Below, one piece after another: positions 1 through 5,613 of a DNA stretch of 8,428 nucleotides. Below the pieces are notes generated by a model. That model saw nothing but the letters and a program-made list of their open reading frames with translations, searched no databases and had not been told where the DNA came from. The stretch's first letter is position 1, and every line of letters begins with the position of its first letter. The DNA comes from an uncultured Lachnospiraceae bacterium (GTDB taxonomy: Bacteria; Bacillota_A; Clostridia; Lachnospirales; Lachnospiraceae). The stretch covers positions 1 to 8,428 of the forward strand of contig CAMWWS010000102.1 in the NCBI GenBank assembly GCA_947178085.1, read 5' to 3'. The position numbers and the translations under genes were made by a program.

Positions 1-13
1 ACCTTATACTCTA

Positions 14-367
14 TTAACATGTAATCCATCTCTTCTTTTTCTTACAGGTACAGGAAGACTTGGAATCAATCGCTTCTTCTTTTTCATTTTCTTCTTTTTT
101 AGCATCAAGTTTACATAATTTCCCAACATCTCCGCCTACCGGATTGTTGTTTCCGTTATTACTCCAATTATTACTAAAGAGGCTTACATTTACCCCATGC
201 GTCAGCGGCGCATTCAACAGACCGATTGTAATTCCTGCAAGCAGCAGTATAATACCTATAAGCCAGCATTCCTTTTTGCCTATCGTAATCTCACCCTGAA
301 ATAGTTTTTCAGCAGATTTTTTAATTTCCGCCATTGTTTTTTTCACAACCGCTATAGTCGCTACCAT
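14..367 (-). CDS. Single-pass membrane protein with cysteine-bearing tail, unknown function
   Basis: The 117-residue product is not assigned a function. The ATG at 367 is chosen because AGGAG lies at 378-382, ten bases upstream; the open frame runs further up but has no better signal. Residues 1-33 are mixed hydrophilic and probably cytoplasmic. Residues 34-52 form one hydrophobic segment (WLIGIILLLAGITIGLL). Residues 65-78 are rich in Asn, Ser and Gly, residues 88-99 are rich in Lys and Glu, and the tail holds Cys85, Cys106, Cys108 and Cys117 within a Lys-rich stretch. From memory, small clostridial membrane proteins share the segment followed by an APLTHGV-like motif. It is the third gene of an apparent operon, 16 bases after the C_GCAxxG_C_C gene, whose stop nearly touches this gene's ribosome binding site. 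Linked cysteine-rich neighbours suggest a metal or redox theme, which is inference only. Gene reality is fairly certain; function is open. Confidence 0.75.
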   Translation of the reverse strand: MVATIAVVKKTMAEIKKSAEKLFQGEITIGKKECWLIGIILLLAGITIGLLNAPLTHGVNVSLFSNNWSNNGNNNPVGGDVGKLCKLDAKKEENEKEEAIDSKSSCTCKKKKRWITC

Positions 368-377
368 AATATAGTCT

Positions 378-382
378 CTCCT
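378..382 (-). promoter_or_regulatory. Ribosome binding site of the membrane-protein gene
   Basis: AGGAG on the minus strand, ten bases before the ATG at 367. It decides the start in favour of 367 over the in-frame upstream position at 397. The TGA of the preceding gene (384-386) lies directly beside it, as expected for coupled translation. Confidence 0.7.
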
Positions 383-383
383 T

Positions 384-845
384 TCAATCCGCTCCATTTG
401 CCAAAAGAGTGTCTTCTATTATATTTGCACCATGAGCTATAAGCTTCCTGCATGGACGGGATGCATAAAATTCCGGCGTTCTTACCGAAGGCTTTGCGCT
501 TTCTTCCATTCCCTCTATTCCGAGAAGCTCCCTGCATATAATGGTTCCATGCTGCTTCTTAAACTCAGTGCTCATCAGACGGACAAGACCGTAAATATGT
601 GCTTTTGCCTCCTCATCCTCAGGGTCGGCATTACCTTCTTTCAATCCCGCAAGCATCGCCATCGACGAAACCACACCGCAGACTTCCCTCATACGCCCGA
701 CTCCGGCTCCCATTGCACTCGACATTTTCAACGCAGTCTGTTTATCCATGCCAAATAAATCGGCGTATGCTGCAAAAACCGATTGGGCACAGTTATATCC
801 GCTTTCAAACAGCCTGACGGCATTTTGCACGCGCGGTCTGTTCAT
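384..845 (-). CDS. C_GCAxxG_C_C family putative redox-active protein
   Basis: A 153-residue soluble protein of the C_GCAxxG_C_C family, a cysteine-containing family usually described as putatively redox-active but without an established reaction. The signature is visible as a GYNCAQSVFAAYADLFG stretch (Cys19), a GAGVGRMREVCGVVSSMAML stretch (Cys56), and later Cys104 and Cys132. The usually conserved small residue after CGxVS is Ser here. The ATG at 845 is chosen because family members normally begin about 10-20 residues before the NCAQ motif, and a purine-rich GGAAGAG lies at 855-861. An alternative ATG at 908 overlaps the stop of the SEC-C gene by eight bases and would add a charged 21-residue prefix. 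No signal peptide or membrane segment is seen. It is the middle gene of a three-gene operon with the SEC-C and membrane-protein genes. Family assignment is strong; physiological role is unknown. Confidence 0.85.
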   Translation of the reverse strand: MNRPRVQNAVRLFESGYNCAQSVFAAYADLFGMDKQTALKMSSAMGAGVGRMREVCGVVSSMAMLAGLKEGNADPEDEEAKAHIYGLVRLMSTEFKKQHGTIICRELLGIEGMEESAKPSVRTPEFYASRPCRKLIAHGANIIEDTLLANGAD

Positions 846-900
846 CTGCTGTTTCTCTTCCGCATCATTCTTTATTTCATTCCCGATTTCATTTTCGATA

Positions 901-1407
901 TTATGCATTTCTGCCACAGCATTTCTTATATTTCTTTCCGCTTCCGCACGGACACGGGTCATTAGGATATACCTTAGGCTCCTTGCGAATCGTCGTGGAA
1001 TCTTTCTGCTCTTTATAAAGAGCCTTTCTGGTATCTTCATCAAAGATATCGTTCCACTCTTCCAGATTATATAACCAGTCAGCCTCTGCTGCTACCATAT
1101 TCTTATAAAGCAGCTCTTTTTCAAAACCAAGATTTACCTCGGTGTCCTCTTCCATTTCTTCAATCGGATTAGGATTTTTCAAGCTGTCATTGATACCGTC
1201 CAAGAATCCGGTCATCGTCAAGATATCTACATCAAATTTTTCAGCCAGCTCTTTTACTGTTCCTTTTACCACTTTATCCGGATCTTTCAAAAGCTGCGCA
1301 TAGATTTCTTTCTCTTTTCCAAAATAATCAGTCCATATTTTCTGTAAAGTTGCCCTGTCGATTGTTTCAGAATAGGCTTTTTCACGCCATTGATCTAATA
1401 ATGTCAT
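901..1407 (-). CDS. SEC-C motif-containing protein
   Basis: A 168-residue cytoplasmic protein ending in a SEC-C zinc-binding motif: Cys152, Cys154, Cys163 and Cys164 in the pattern CxC-x8-CC ([16 protein letters not shown]). This motif occurs at the end of SecA, where it contacts SecB, and as an accessory domain in many proteins. The N-terminal 130 residues are acidic and helical-looking and I do not recognise an enzymatic motif there; SEC-C proteins of this size are common in clostridia and mostly uncharacterised. The ATG at 1407 is preferred because AGGTGG sits eight bases upstream (1416-1421); the in-frame GTG at 1419 lies inside that site. It is first in an operon with the C_GCAxxG_C_C and membrane-protein genes and is preceded by about 300 bases without a gene on the minus strand. 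Motif call is firm, function unknown. Confidence 0.88.
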   Translation of the reverse strand: MTLLDQWREKAYSETIDRATLQKIWTDYFGKEKEIYAQLLKDPDKVVKGTVKELAEKFDVDILTMTGFLDGINDSLKNPNPIEEMEEDTEVNLGFEKELLYKNMVAAEADWLYNLEEWNDIFDEDTRKALYKEQKDSTTIRKEPKVYPNDPCPCGSGKKYKKCCGRNA

Positions 1408-1415
1408 CTTAATTT

Positions 1416-1421
1416 CCACCT
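1416..1421 (-). promoter_or_regulatory. Ribosome binding site of the SEC-C gene
   Basis: AGGTGG on the minus strand with an eight-base spacer to the ATG at 1407. A GTG start at 1419 would lie within this site, which is why the shorter reading is used. Confidence 0.75.
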
Positions 1422-1471
1422 TTTATCCTATAATTGATAGGGAGTTACGAAAATCAGTTTTTCATAAACGC

Positions 1472-1487
1472 CCAAGTATATAATTGG
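1472..1487. repeat. 16-base near-palindrome, possible operator
   Basis: The sequence CCAAGTATATAATTGG equals its own reverse complement at 14 of 16 positions. It lies about 65 bases before the SEC-C start codon, inside the presumed leader. The inner AGTATATAA is repeated 22 bases away (1497-1505). A regulator site is possible, but AT-rich DNA yields such patterns by chance. Confidence 0.3.
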
Positions 1488-1525
1488 TACTACGTTAGTA
1501 TATAACATTTTGAGAAAAAAGTAAA

Positions 1526-1556
1526 ATTATATATAAATCTTTTTCAATAATCTCAA
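1526..1556 (-). promoter_or_regulatory. Possible promoter of the SEC-C operon
   Basis: On the minus strand TTGAGA (1551-1556) is followed after 17 bases by TATATA (1528-1533), or after 19 bases by TATAAT (1526-1531). It would leave a leader of about 110 bases before the SEC-C start. Other A/T-rich hexamers nearby could serve as well, so this is a weak call. Confidence 0.3.
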
Positions 1557-1650
1557 TTTTTAATCACAAATCTCAATCTCAATGAATAAACTAGCACAAC
1601 CGGGTAATAATTATATTAGTCAAAAGATAATGAAATACTTATCCTCCCCT

Positions 1651-1694
1651 AAAAGAAAACCCTCAGGGCTGCGAAGGCGCAGGCTGGGGGTTTT
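1651..1694 (-). terminator. Rho-independent terminator of the toxin-antitoxin operon, probably bidirectional
   Basis: A long stem is formed by 1656-1673 and 1678-1694: an inner five-pair stem (CTGCG with CGCAG) around an AAGG loop, one mismatch, one bulged A, then C/G pairs closed by AAAA opposite TTTT. On the minus strand it is followed by TTTTCTTTTA, a good U-tract, about 19 bases past the toxin stop. T-runs on both sides allow termination in either direction. Confidence 0.85.
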
Positions 1695-1712
1695 CGCCTG
1701 TAAACACTATAT

Positions 1713-2045
1713 TTATTCTTCCACTCCAAATGTCCGATATAACCACGCTCTGCTGTCCACCAGCATATGTAAAATCCTGATAATTATTACCACATCGTCC
1801 GCTACTACATAATAAATTTTATAATTCTTATAATAATCCATACGAACGCCCAGATTCGCTAACACTGAGTCATCATCTAAGTCATTACGCTCCGGAAAGC
1901 TCTGTAGCTTGTTTATCTGTTTACGAATACCTCGTACTGTATTGACAGCGGCAGGAGGATTTTTTAAATCAAAAGCAATATAGTCAGCAACAAATTCCAA
2001 ATCCTGCTCTGCCAAATCAGATATTTCAATTTTATACTTTTGCAT
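1713..2045 (-). CDS. RelE/ParE family toxin of a type II toxin-antitoxin pair
   Basis: A 110-residue protein with the layout of the RelE/ParE toxin superfamily: an N-terminal strand (KYKIEIS), a helix with AEQDLEFVADYIA (residues 12-24), a middle helix leading to LQSFPERN (47-54), then GVRMDYYKNYKIYYVV (66-81) and a last strand with IIIRILHMLVDSRAWL (87-102). Superfamily members either cleave ribosome-bound mRNA (RelE) or poison gyrase (ParE); the sequence alone does not decide, though the charged C-terminal half looks closer to ParE/plasmid-stabilisation types. The ATG at 2045 is used because the recognisable fold begins there; an upstream in-frame GTG at 2072 is possible. The gene overlaps the antitoxin-like gene by 14 bases in another frame, typical for such pairs. 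A strong terminator follows. Family call is firm. Confidence 0.88.
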   Translation of the reverse strand: MQKYKIEISDLAEQDLEFVADYIAFDLKNPPAAVNTVRGIRKQINKLQSFPERNDLDDDSVLANLGVRMDYYKNYKIYYVVADDVVIIIRILHMLVDSRAWLYRTFGVEE

Positions 2046-2199
2046 TCGTGTACTTTTTCTCCAATCTGTCACAAACTGTGTTGAAATCTTTTGTCTTTCC
2101 TTCTTTAGCCTGCCTTAACCCATCCATCACACTCTGTCTTACTTCTATCTGCTGTTGTTCCAAGGTCTCCGCATAAATTTTCTTAACTGAAACTTCCAT
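2032..2199 (-). CDS. Short antitoxin-like protein paired with the ParE-type toxin
   Basis: A 55-residue charged, helix-favouring protein directly upstream of and overlapping the toxin gene by 14 bases. It should neutralise the toxin and perhaps repress the operon; this is inferred from position. The C-terminal half (MDGLRQAKEGKTKDFNTVCD region, residues 25-44, then a Lys/Glu-rich end) resembles the toxin-wrapping tail of small Firmicutes antitoxins, while the N-terminal part (MEVSVKKIYAETLEQQQ) is too short for a full classical DNA-binding domain and I cannot assign a family. The ATG at 2199 is set by GGAGG at 2208-2212, eight bases upstream; an in-frame GTG at 2259 falls just before the promoter's -10 element and is therefore unlikely. 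If the start is right, this is a small member of its class. Confidence 0.75.
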   Translation of the reverse strand: MEVSVKKIYAETLEQQQIEVRQSVMDGLRQAKEGKTKDFNTVCDRLEKKYTNAKV

Positions 2200-2207
2200 A
2201 CGATTTA

Positions 2208-2212
2208 CCTCC
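2208..2212 (-). promoter_or_regulatory. Ribosome binding site of the antitoxin gene
   Basis: GGAGG on the minus strand, eight bases before the ATG at 2199. It decides the start against the in-frame GTG at 2259 and the ATG at 2214, which overlaps the site. Confidence 0.8.
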
Positions 2213-2248
2213 ATCAAAAAATAAATTTTCCGAATCTGCTTCACTACT

Positions 2249-2277
2249 ATTATATCCACTTTTTAATTTATCCACAA
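2249..2277 (-). promoter_or_regulatory. Promoter of the toxin-antitoxin operon
   Basis: On the minus strand a consensus TATAAT (2249-2254) is preceded after 17 bases by TTGTGG (2272-2277), which keeps the TTG of a housekeeping -35 element. Expected start of transcription is near 2242, giving a leader of about 43 bases with the GGAGG site in it. Confidence 0.7.
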
Positions 2278-2290
2278 CCTTCTTTTATCA

Positions 2291-2318
2291 TTGACAAAAC
2301 AATAAATCTCATTATTAT
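2291..2318 (+). promoter_or_regulatory. Plus-strand promoter-like sequence without a gene behind it
   Basis: TTGACA (2291-2296) is followed after 16 bases by TATTAT (2313-2318), close to a housekeeping promoter. Downstream on the plus strand are an 8-pair inverted repeat (2325-2332 with 2338-2345) and no supported gene. It could drive an antisense transcript toward the GH27 operon end, or be chance in A/T-rich DNA. Confidence 0.35.
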
Positions 2319-2324
2319 ATTATT

Positions 2325-2345
2325 TAAAAGAAATGGGTTCTTTTA
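2325..2345. repeat. AT-rich inverted repeat at the end of the gene remnant
   Basis: TAAAAGAA (2325-2332) and TTCTTTTA (2338-2345) form a perfect 8-pair stem around ATGGG. On the minus strand it covers the TAA of the possible gene remnant, so it may be that gene's old weak terminator. Confidence 0.35.
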
Positions 2346-2441
2346 CTGAGTAAGGTCATCTGACTGGAAAAGGTTGCTCGTTTCTTTTTTTATTTCCATT
2401 ATGTCATACAGATAAATCTTATCGTCTTTTGCGTGTCTCAT
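2343..2441 (-). pseudogene. Possible 3' remnant of a phage- or ICE-type protein gene
   Basis: A minus-strand frame ends at a TAA (2343-2345) with a 32-residue tail containing KDDKIYLYDIMEIKKETSN followed by LFQSDDLTQ. From memory this resembles the extreme C-terminus of proteins common on clostridial phages and integrative elements, whose last residues read like an YLYDIVxIKKETS motif. No start signal or upstream body is present: the frame meets a stop at 2519 and runs through the terminator hairpin. It is therefore best read as a fragment left after deletion or insertion. The identification is tentative; the frame could also be chance. Confidence 0.35.
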
Positions 2442-2463
2442 AAGCATCAAAACATGAAATACA

Positions 2464-2502
2464 TTTATAAAAATACCCCATGCACTACTATCAGTACATG
2501 GG
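2464..2502 (-). terminator. Rho-independent terminator of the glycan operon
   Basis: On the minus strand a 10-pair stem, CCCATGTACT with AGTGCATGGG (one T-G wobble), encloses a six-base loop (2487-2492) and is followed by GTATTTTTATAAATG. It begins 14 bases after the zinc-ribbon gene stop and closes the operon. Confidence 0.82.
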
Positions 2503-2516
2503 ATATCCCATCCTTC

Positions 2517-2708
2517 CTACACAAACAACGTACAGCCCTGAAGCTTAAACTGTTCAATTTTCCTGTCAATATCCTCAACGGTTATATCCAGCTTTTCTGC
2601 CAGGCAGCTTTTGCAGAAAAACTCTTTGCTGCCACGGTTAATGAATTTCTTGTGAGCACCGATATCGTTATAAGTAAGCTGCCTGCCGCACTGCATACAG
2701 CCACTCAT
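2517..2708 (-). CDS. Small zinc-ribbon protein, last gene of the glycan operon
   Basis: A 63-residue protein with two CxxC knuckles, Cys4/Cys7 and Cys32/Cys35, spaced as in a zinc ribbon, followed by an acidic helix (residues 38-57, DITVEDIDRKIEQFKLQG) and a fifth cysteine, Cys59. The segment CGRQLTYNDIGAHKKFINRG recalls uncharacterised short clostridial proteins; I know of no assigned function. The ATG at 2708 shares its A with the GH27 TGA stop (TGATG), so translation is probably coupled; a GTG at 2711 one codon earlier is equally possible. No clear ribosome binding site is seen, which fits reinitiation by ribosomes finishing GH27. Too small to be an enzyme of the pathway, it may be a regulatory or assembly factor, or simply a passenger; this is inference. 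Gene reality is likely because of the cysteine pattern and the terminator just behind it. Confidence 0.78.
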   Translation of the reverse strand: MSGCMQCGRQLTYNDIGAHKKFINRGSKEFFCKSCLAEKLDITVEDIDRKIEQFKLQGCTLFV

Positions 2709-3838
2709 CACAAATCGACCAACTTTCCGCGAAATACTGCACAGTCGTATGGCGCCAGTTCACGAATAATTGTAGCGTTCTTCACCCTGCTCACTTCCTT
2801 ACTCCACAATTCCGTAAGTTCGAGTGTCTTCCCTGTACTGAACGGCAGACCTATTTCATCCAGATTAAACCTTGCGTCAGCTTTTTCCTCACTTAAGTTG
2901 AACATTCCGATAGCAACGTCGCCATTATCAAGCTGCTTAGCATACAGAAGAAGGTCCTCTCCCGACCATGTACCCACTAACTTCATCGGCTGGCGGCATG
3001 CAGTATCCTGATTTATCCGTATTATTTCCTCGTTGCAAAGAATATCCATTGTCTCTTTGTTCATGTTTCTGACATCACAGCCAATCATCAGCGGTGAGCC
3101 CATAAATGCCCAGATGGAAAAATGTGTTTTATACTGTATGTCGTTGCAGCCCTTCAAGCCTACATTTCCTTTTCCGTACATTCCCACAACCAGCATATCC
3201 ATATCATTAAAGCAGCCCACGCCATTATACGGATGAAGTCTCTCCTGCTGCTTTGCCAGACTCTTTATGGATTCCCACGTATCAAAAATATCGCCAGTGG
3301 AACGCCACGCAGACGCTCCTGTGCTCTTAATCCATTCATGGGTCTCGTCAGCTCCCCATGAACAGGCGCTGAAAAGAATATCCCTTCCGCAGTTCTGCAG
3401 TGCAAGGCCCATACGTTGATATAAATACTTACCATGTATAATGGGGCTGTGATAGCAGTAATCATACTTCAAAAAGTCCACTCCCCACTCAGCAAAAGTT
3501 TTTGCATCTATAAACTCATGCTCAAAACTGCCTGGATATGCTGCACAGGTCAGATTGCCGGCACATGAATACATACCGAATTTAAGTCCTTTTGAGTGTA
3601 CATAATCCGCTACCGCTTTCATACCGTTAGGGAATTTCTCAGGGTCAGGCACCAGACGCTCATTTTCATCCCTTTCCCTAAGCGACCAGCAATCATCAAT
3701 TACCAGATACTCATATCCTTTTTCCGGCAGACCGTTTGCTGCCATTGCGTCCGCCGTTTCAAAAATAAGCTTTTCATTAATCTTATCACCAAAAGTATTC
3801 CATGAGTTCCACCCCATAGGTGGCGTTAATTTAACCAT
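2708..3838 (-). CDS. GH27 alpha-galactosidase-like glycoside hydrolase
   Basis: A 376-residue enzyme of glycoside hydrolase family 27, which retains configuration and mostly removes alpha-D-galactose (some members alpha-GalNAc or beta-L-arabinopyranose). The family start PPMGWNSWNTFG is at residues 6-17; IDDCW with Asp48 and Asp49 binds the sugar; KYDYC carries the presumed nucleophile Asp126; RSTGDI carries the acid/base Asp183; CFNDMDMLVVG follows. A beta-sandwich domain fills the last 90 or so residues. There is no signal peptide, so it should act in the cytoplasm on imported oligosaccharides. The ATG at 3838 is set by GGAGG at 3847-3851; the open frame extends 18 codons further without a better signal. 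An oddity is CSWGA (159-163) where alpha-galactosidases usually have CEWG. It lies 60 bases after GH43 and overlaps the zinc-ribbon gene. Family certain, exact substrate not. Confidence 0.92.
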   Translation of the reverse strand: MVKLTPPMGWNSWNTFGDKINEKLIFETADAMAANGLPEKGYEYLVIDDCWSLRERDENERLVPDPEKFPNGMKAVADYVHSKGLKFGMYSCAGNLTCAAYPGSFEHEFIDAKTFAEWGVDFLKYDYCYHSPIIHGKYLYQRMGLALQNCGRDILFSACSWGADETHEWIKSTGASAWRSTGDIFDTWESIKSLAKQQERLHPYNGVGCFNDMDMLVVGMYGKGNVGLKGCNDIQYKTHFSIWAFMGSPLMIGCDVRNMNKETMDILCNEEIIRINQDTACRQPMKLVGTWSGEDLLLYAKQLDNGDVAIGMFNLSEEKADARFNLDEIGLPFSTGKTLELTELWSKEVSRVKNATIIRELAPYDCAVFRGKLVDL

Positions 3839-3846
3839 AATAATAT

Positions 3847-3851
3847 CCTCC
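3847..3851 (-). promoter_or_regulatory. Ribosome binding site of the GH27 gene
   Basis: GGAGG on the minus strand with spacer ATATTATT before the ATG at 3838. It decides the start against the upstream in-frame position at 3892. The GH8 gene carries the identical eight-base spacer. Confidence 0.85.
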
Positions 3852-3898
3852 ATTCTGTCGCTGATGCCGACGAGTTGCTTGCAATCTGCCACATATTC

Positions 3899-5587
3899 CT
3901 ACTTCACAAACTTCCATGCTTCAATTTCATAATTCTCTCCGGAAAAGATGAAATACAGGTCGTGTACGCCTTCTGCACTGTCTGAAAGCTGCGCGCTATA
4001 CTCACTGAATTCCGTACCTTCCGATATATTTTCTATAGGGAAATATCCCAGTACCTTACCATTCAAACCATCAATACGAATCTGAACCGCGCCTGAAGCC
4101 TTATTACCCTGCTTATTTCTTACGGTCATGCACAAAGATGCAGGCGTCGTGCTTCCGAAATCCACTCCCTGTACCTTGATAAAGTCGCCGCTCTGGATAT
4201 CTCCAAGCGCCATATTTCCGCTGCCGCATTCTTTACTGACACTGTCTGCCGCAACCGTATTCACGCCTCCCATTACGGCAAAAGATGCTGCCCTGTTTAT
4301 TTCATAGGCATCCACATACTTTAACTGCTCCCTGCCATTTAACGTCTGCTTAATCAATCCAATCGTACCGTCATCCTGCATGGTAAAGGTATCGATATGC
4401 GTGCAGCGGTATCCCTTTTCCACACCCATTGACTTCTCCAACACTCTTGTATGATAAGTTATATACCACTGTCCACGGAAAGAGAAAACGCAATGATGGT
4501 TATTTCCGCCCAGACCGAATGCGCTTCCCGGATTTTTTAATATCCTTTCCTTATAGGTAAAAGGTCCCATAGGGCTGTCGCTTTCCATACAGATAATCTC
4601 ACCGCTGTCAAAGCCGTATTTTTCTTTTCCTTCTTCACCTACCTGAAAATTAGAGCAGTAGGTATAATAATATTTGTCCCCGAATTTATGGATGCCGGAA
4701 TCTTCAAACAAATATGGAGGATTGATTCTCTGCGGATCACCGACAATGCTGATCATGTCTTCTCCAAGCTCCACTACTCTTGCGGTTCCGGGATCATCCG
4801 CTTTTCCTTCAGGAACGCCGCCTCCAAAATACAGATAAGCCTTTCCGTCATCATCCATCAATACTGCCGGATCAAACAGCCAGAGCACATCCGCACACTC
4901 CGGCGTCTCTCTGCTAATCAGCGGTCCGCCCAGCGGATCTTCAAAAGGTCCCGTCGGGCTGTCTGACTGCAGCACACCGATTCCTCTGCCCGAATCCGCA
5001 AAATACAGGAAAAACTTCGGTTTTCCATCAATCTCTTTCCATGCCGCTGCCGGTGCCCATGAATTATCAGCCCATTTTGCCGCACCCTGTTTACCCGCTG
5101 CCTTAATGGAGCCATGGTCGGTAAAATTAACCATATCGTCCGTGGAAATAACATTAATCTCCTTGATTCTTCCGTAAGTATTTTCCTTCACTTCGCCGGT
5201 GGCTTCATGCTCATATGCGTCCGCTGTCATATAAATATACACCCGGTCATCATATACAAGTGCATATGGGTCTGCGCCAAAACGCTGTGTCATCAGCGGG
5301 TTGGTATCATTAAGCCCTTTATAATTTTCTGCAATTTCTAATCCGTCAAAATAATCCATATACTTCTCCTGTTCCGACTGGGAATCCGTCGTCTGCACAG
5401 CATCTGTCTGCATTTCAGCTGTATTCCCGTCCTCTGTATTTGAAGATTCTTCATTCTGAACCATGCCAGAATCAGCTTCCTGACCGCTTTGATTTTCAGC
5501 CGCATTACTTCCACATGCACACAATAAAGCTGAAGCTCCTACCACCAGAAAAACTTTTCCTAAATACGTTAATTTTCTTTTTTTCAT
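3899..5587 (-). CDS. GH43-CBM6 lipoprotein, arabinoxylan arabinofuranohydrolase type
   Basis: A 562-residue exported enzyme. Residues 1-25 are a lipoprotein signal (positive KKRK start, hydrophobic core, LCAC lipobox with Cys25), so it should be anchored to the outer face of the membrane. Residues 28-75 are a Ser/Glu/Gln/Asp-rich linker. The GH43 five-bladed propeller spans about 90-420: base Asp106 in GADPYAL, pKa-tuning Asp239 in LFDPAVLMDDDG, acid Glu295 in FEDSGIHKF, and His364/His365 in GNNHH. A CBM6-type module follows (about 428-562), seen in SGDFIKVQGVDFG, AVQIRIDG and EGVHDLYFIFSG. This domain pair is typical of enzymes removing arabinofuranose from arabinoxylan; xylosidase or mixed activity is the alternative. 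The start has AGGAT at 5597-5601, a moderate site. It lies 26 bases after GH8 and is the only exported enzyme here, so it probably trims polymer before uptake. Confidence 0.92.
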   Translation of the reverse strand: MKKRKLTYLGKVFLVVGASALLCACGSNAAENQSGQEADSGMVQNEESSNTEDGNTAEMQTDAVQTTDSQSEQEKYMDYFDGLEIAENYKGLNDTNPLMTQRFGADPYALVYDDRVYIYMTADAYEHEATGEVKENTYGRIKEINVISTDDMVNFTDHGSIKAAGKQGAAKWADNSWAPAAAWKEIDGKPKFFLYFADSGRGIGVLQSDSPTGPFEDPLGGPLISRETPECADVLWLFDPAVLMDDDGKAYLYFGGGVPEGKADDPGTARVVELGEDMISIVGDPQRINPPYLFEDSGIHKFGDKYYYTYCSNFQVGEEGKEKYGFDSGEIICMESDSPMGPFTYKERILKNPGSAFGLGGNNHHCVFSFRGQWYITYHTRVLEKSMGVEKGYRCTHIDTFTMQDDGTIGLIKQTLNGREQLKYVDAYEINRAASFAVMGGVNTVAADSVSKECGSGNMALGDIQSGDFIKVQGVDFGSTTPASLCMTVRNKQGNKASGAVQIRIDGLNGKVLGYFPIENISEGTEFSEYSAQLSDSAEGVHDLYFIFSGENYEIEAWKFVK

Positions 5588-5613
5588 ACTTATTTCATCC
5601 TATTAATTCCATA

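Larger units (their letters stand above)
1408..1650. other. AT-rich leader region between the SEC-C gene and the toxin-antitoxin terminator
   Basis: No convincing gene is seen on either strand. The region is strongly A/T-rich. It holds the SEC-C ribosome binding site, a 16-base near-palindrome (1472-1487), a repeated AGTATATAA (1475-1483 and 1497-1505), three copies of AATCTCAA (1549-1556, 1569-1576, 1575-1582), and weak promoter-like hexamers on the minus strand. It probably carries the promoter and untranslated leader of the SEC-C operon. Confidence 0.5.

Noticed and set aside
846..1043. N-terminal extension of the C_GCAxxG_C_C frame into the SEC-C gene
   Set aside because: The extension is mostly the out-of-frame reading of the SEC-C gene, and the family core begins near 845.
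901..1043. Frameshift between the SEC-C and C_GCAxxG_C_C genes
   Set aside because: The SEC-C motif is complete and followed by a normal stop, and the next gene has its own start, so two separate genes explain the region.
1582..1812. Plus-strand open frame of 76 codons beginning in the AT-rich leader
   Set aside because: It runs through the strong terminator hairpin and antisense into the toxin gene, without a ribosome binding site.
2433..3011. Plus-strand open frame of 192 codons
   Set aside because: It lies antisense to the GH27 and zinc-ribbon genes and the operon terminator, has no ribosome binding site and no recognisable motif.
3839..3892. Longer GH27 start at 3892
   Set aside because: The GGAGG site at 3847-3851 lies inside this extension and the GH27 family fold begins directly after the ATG at 3838.
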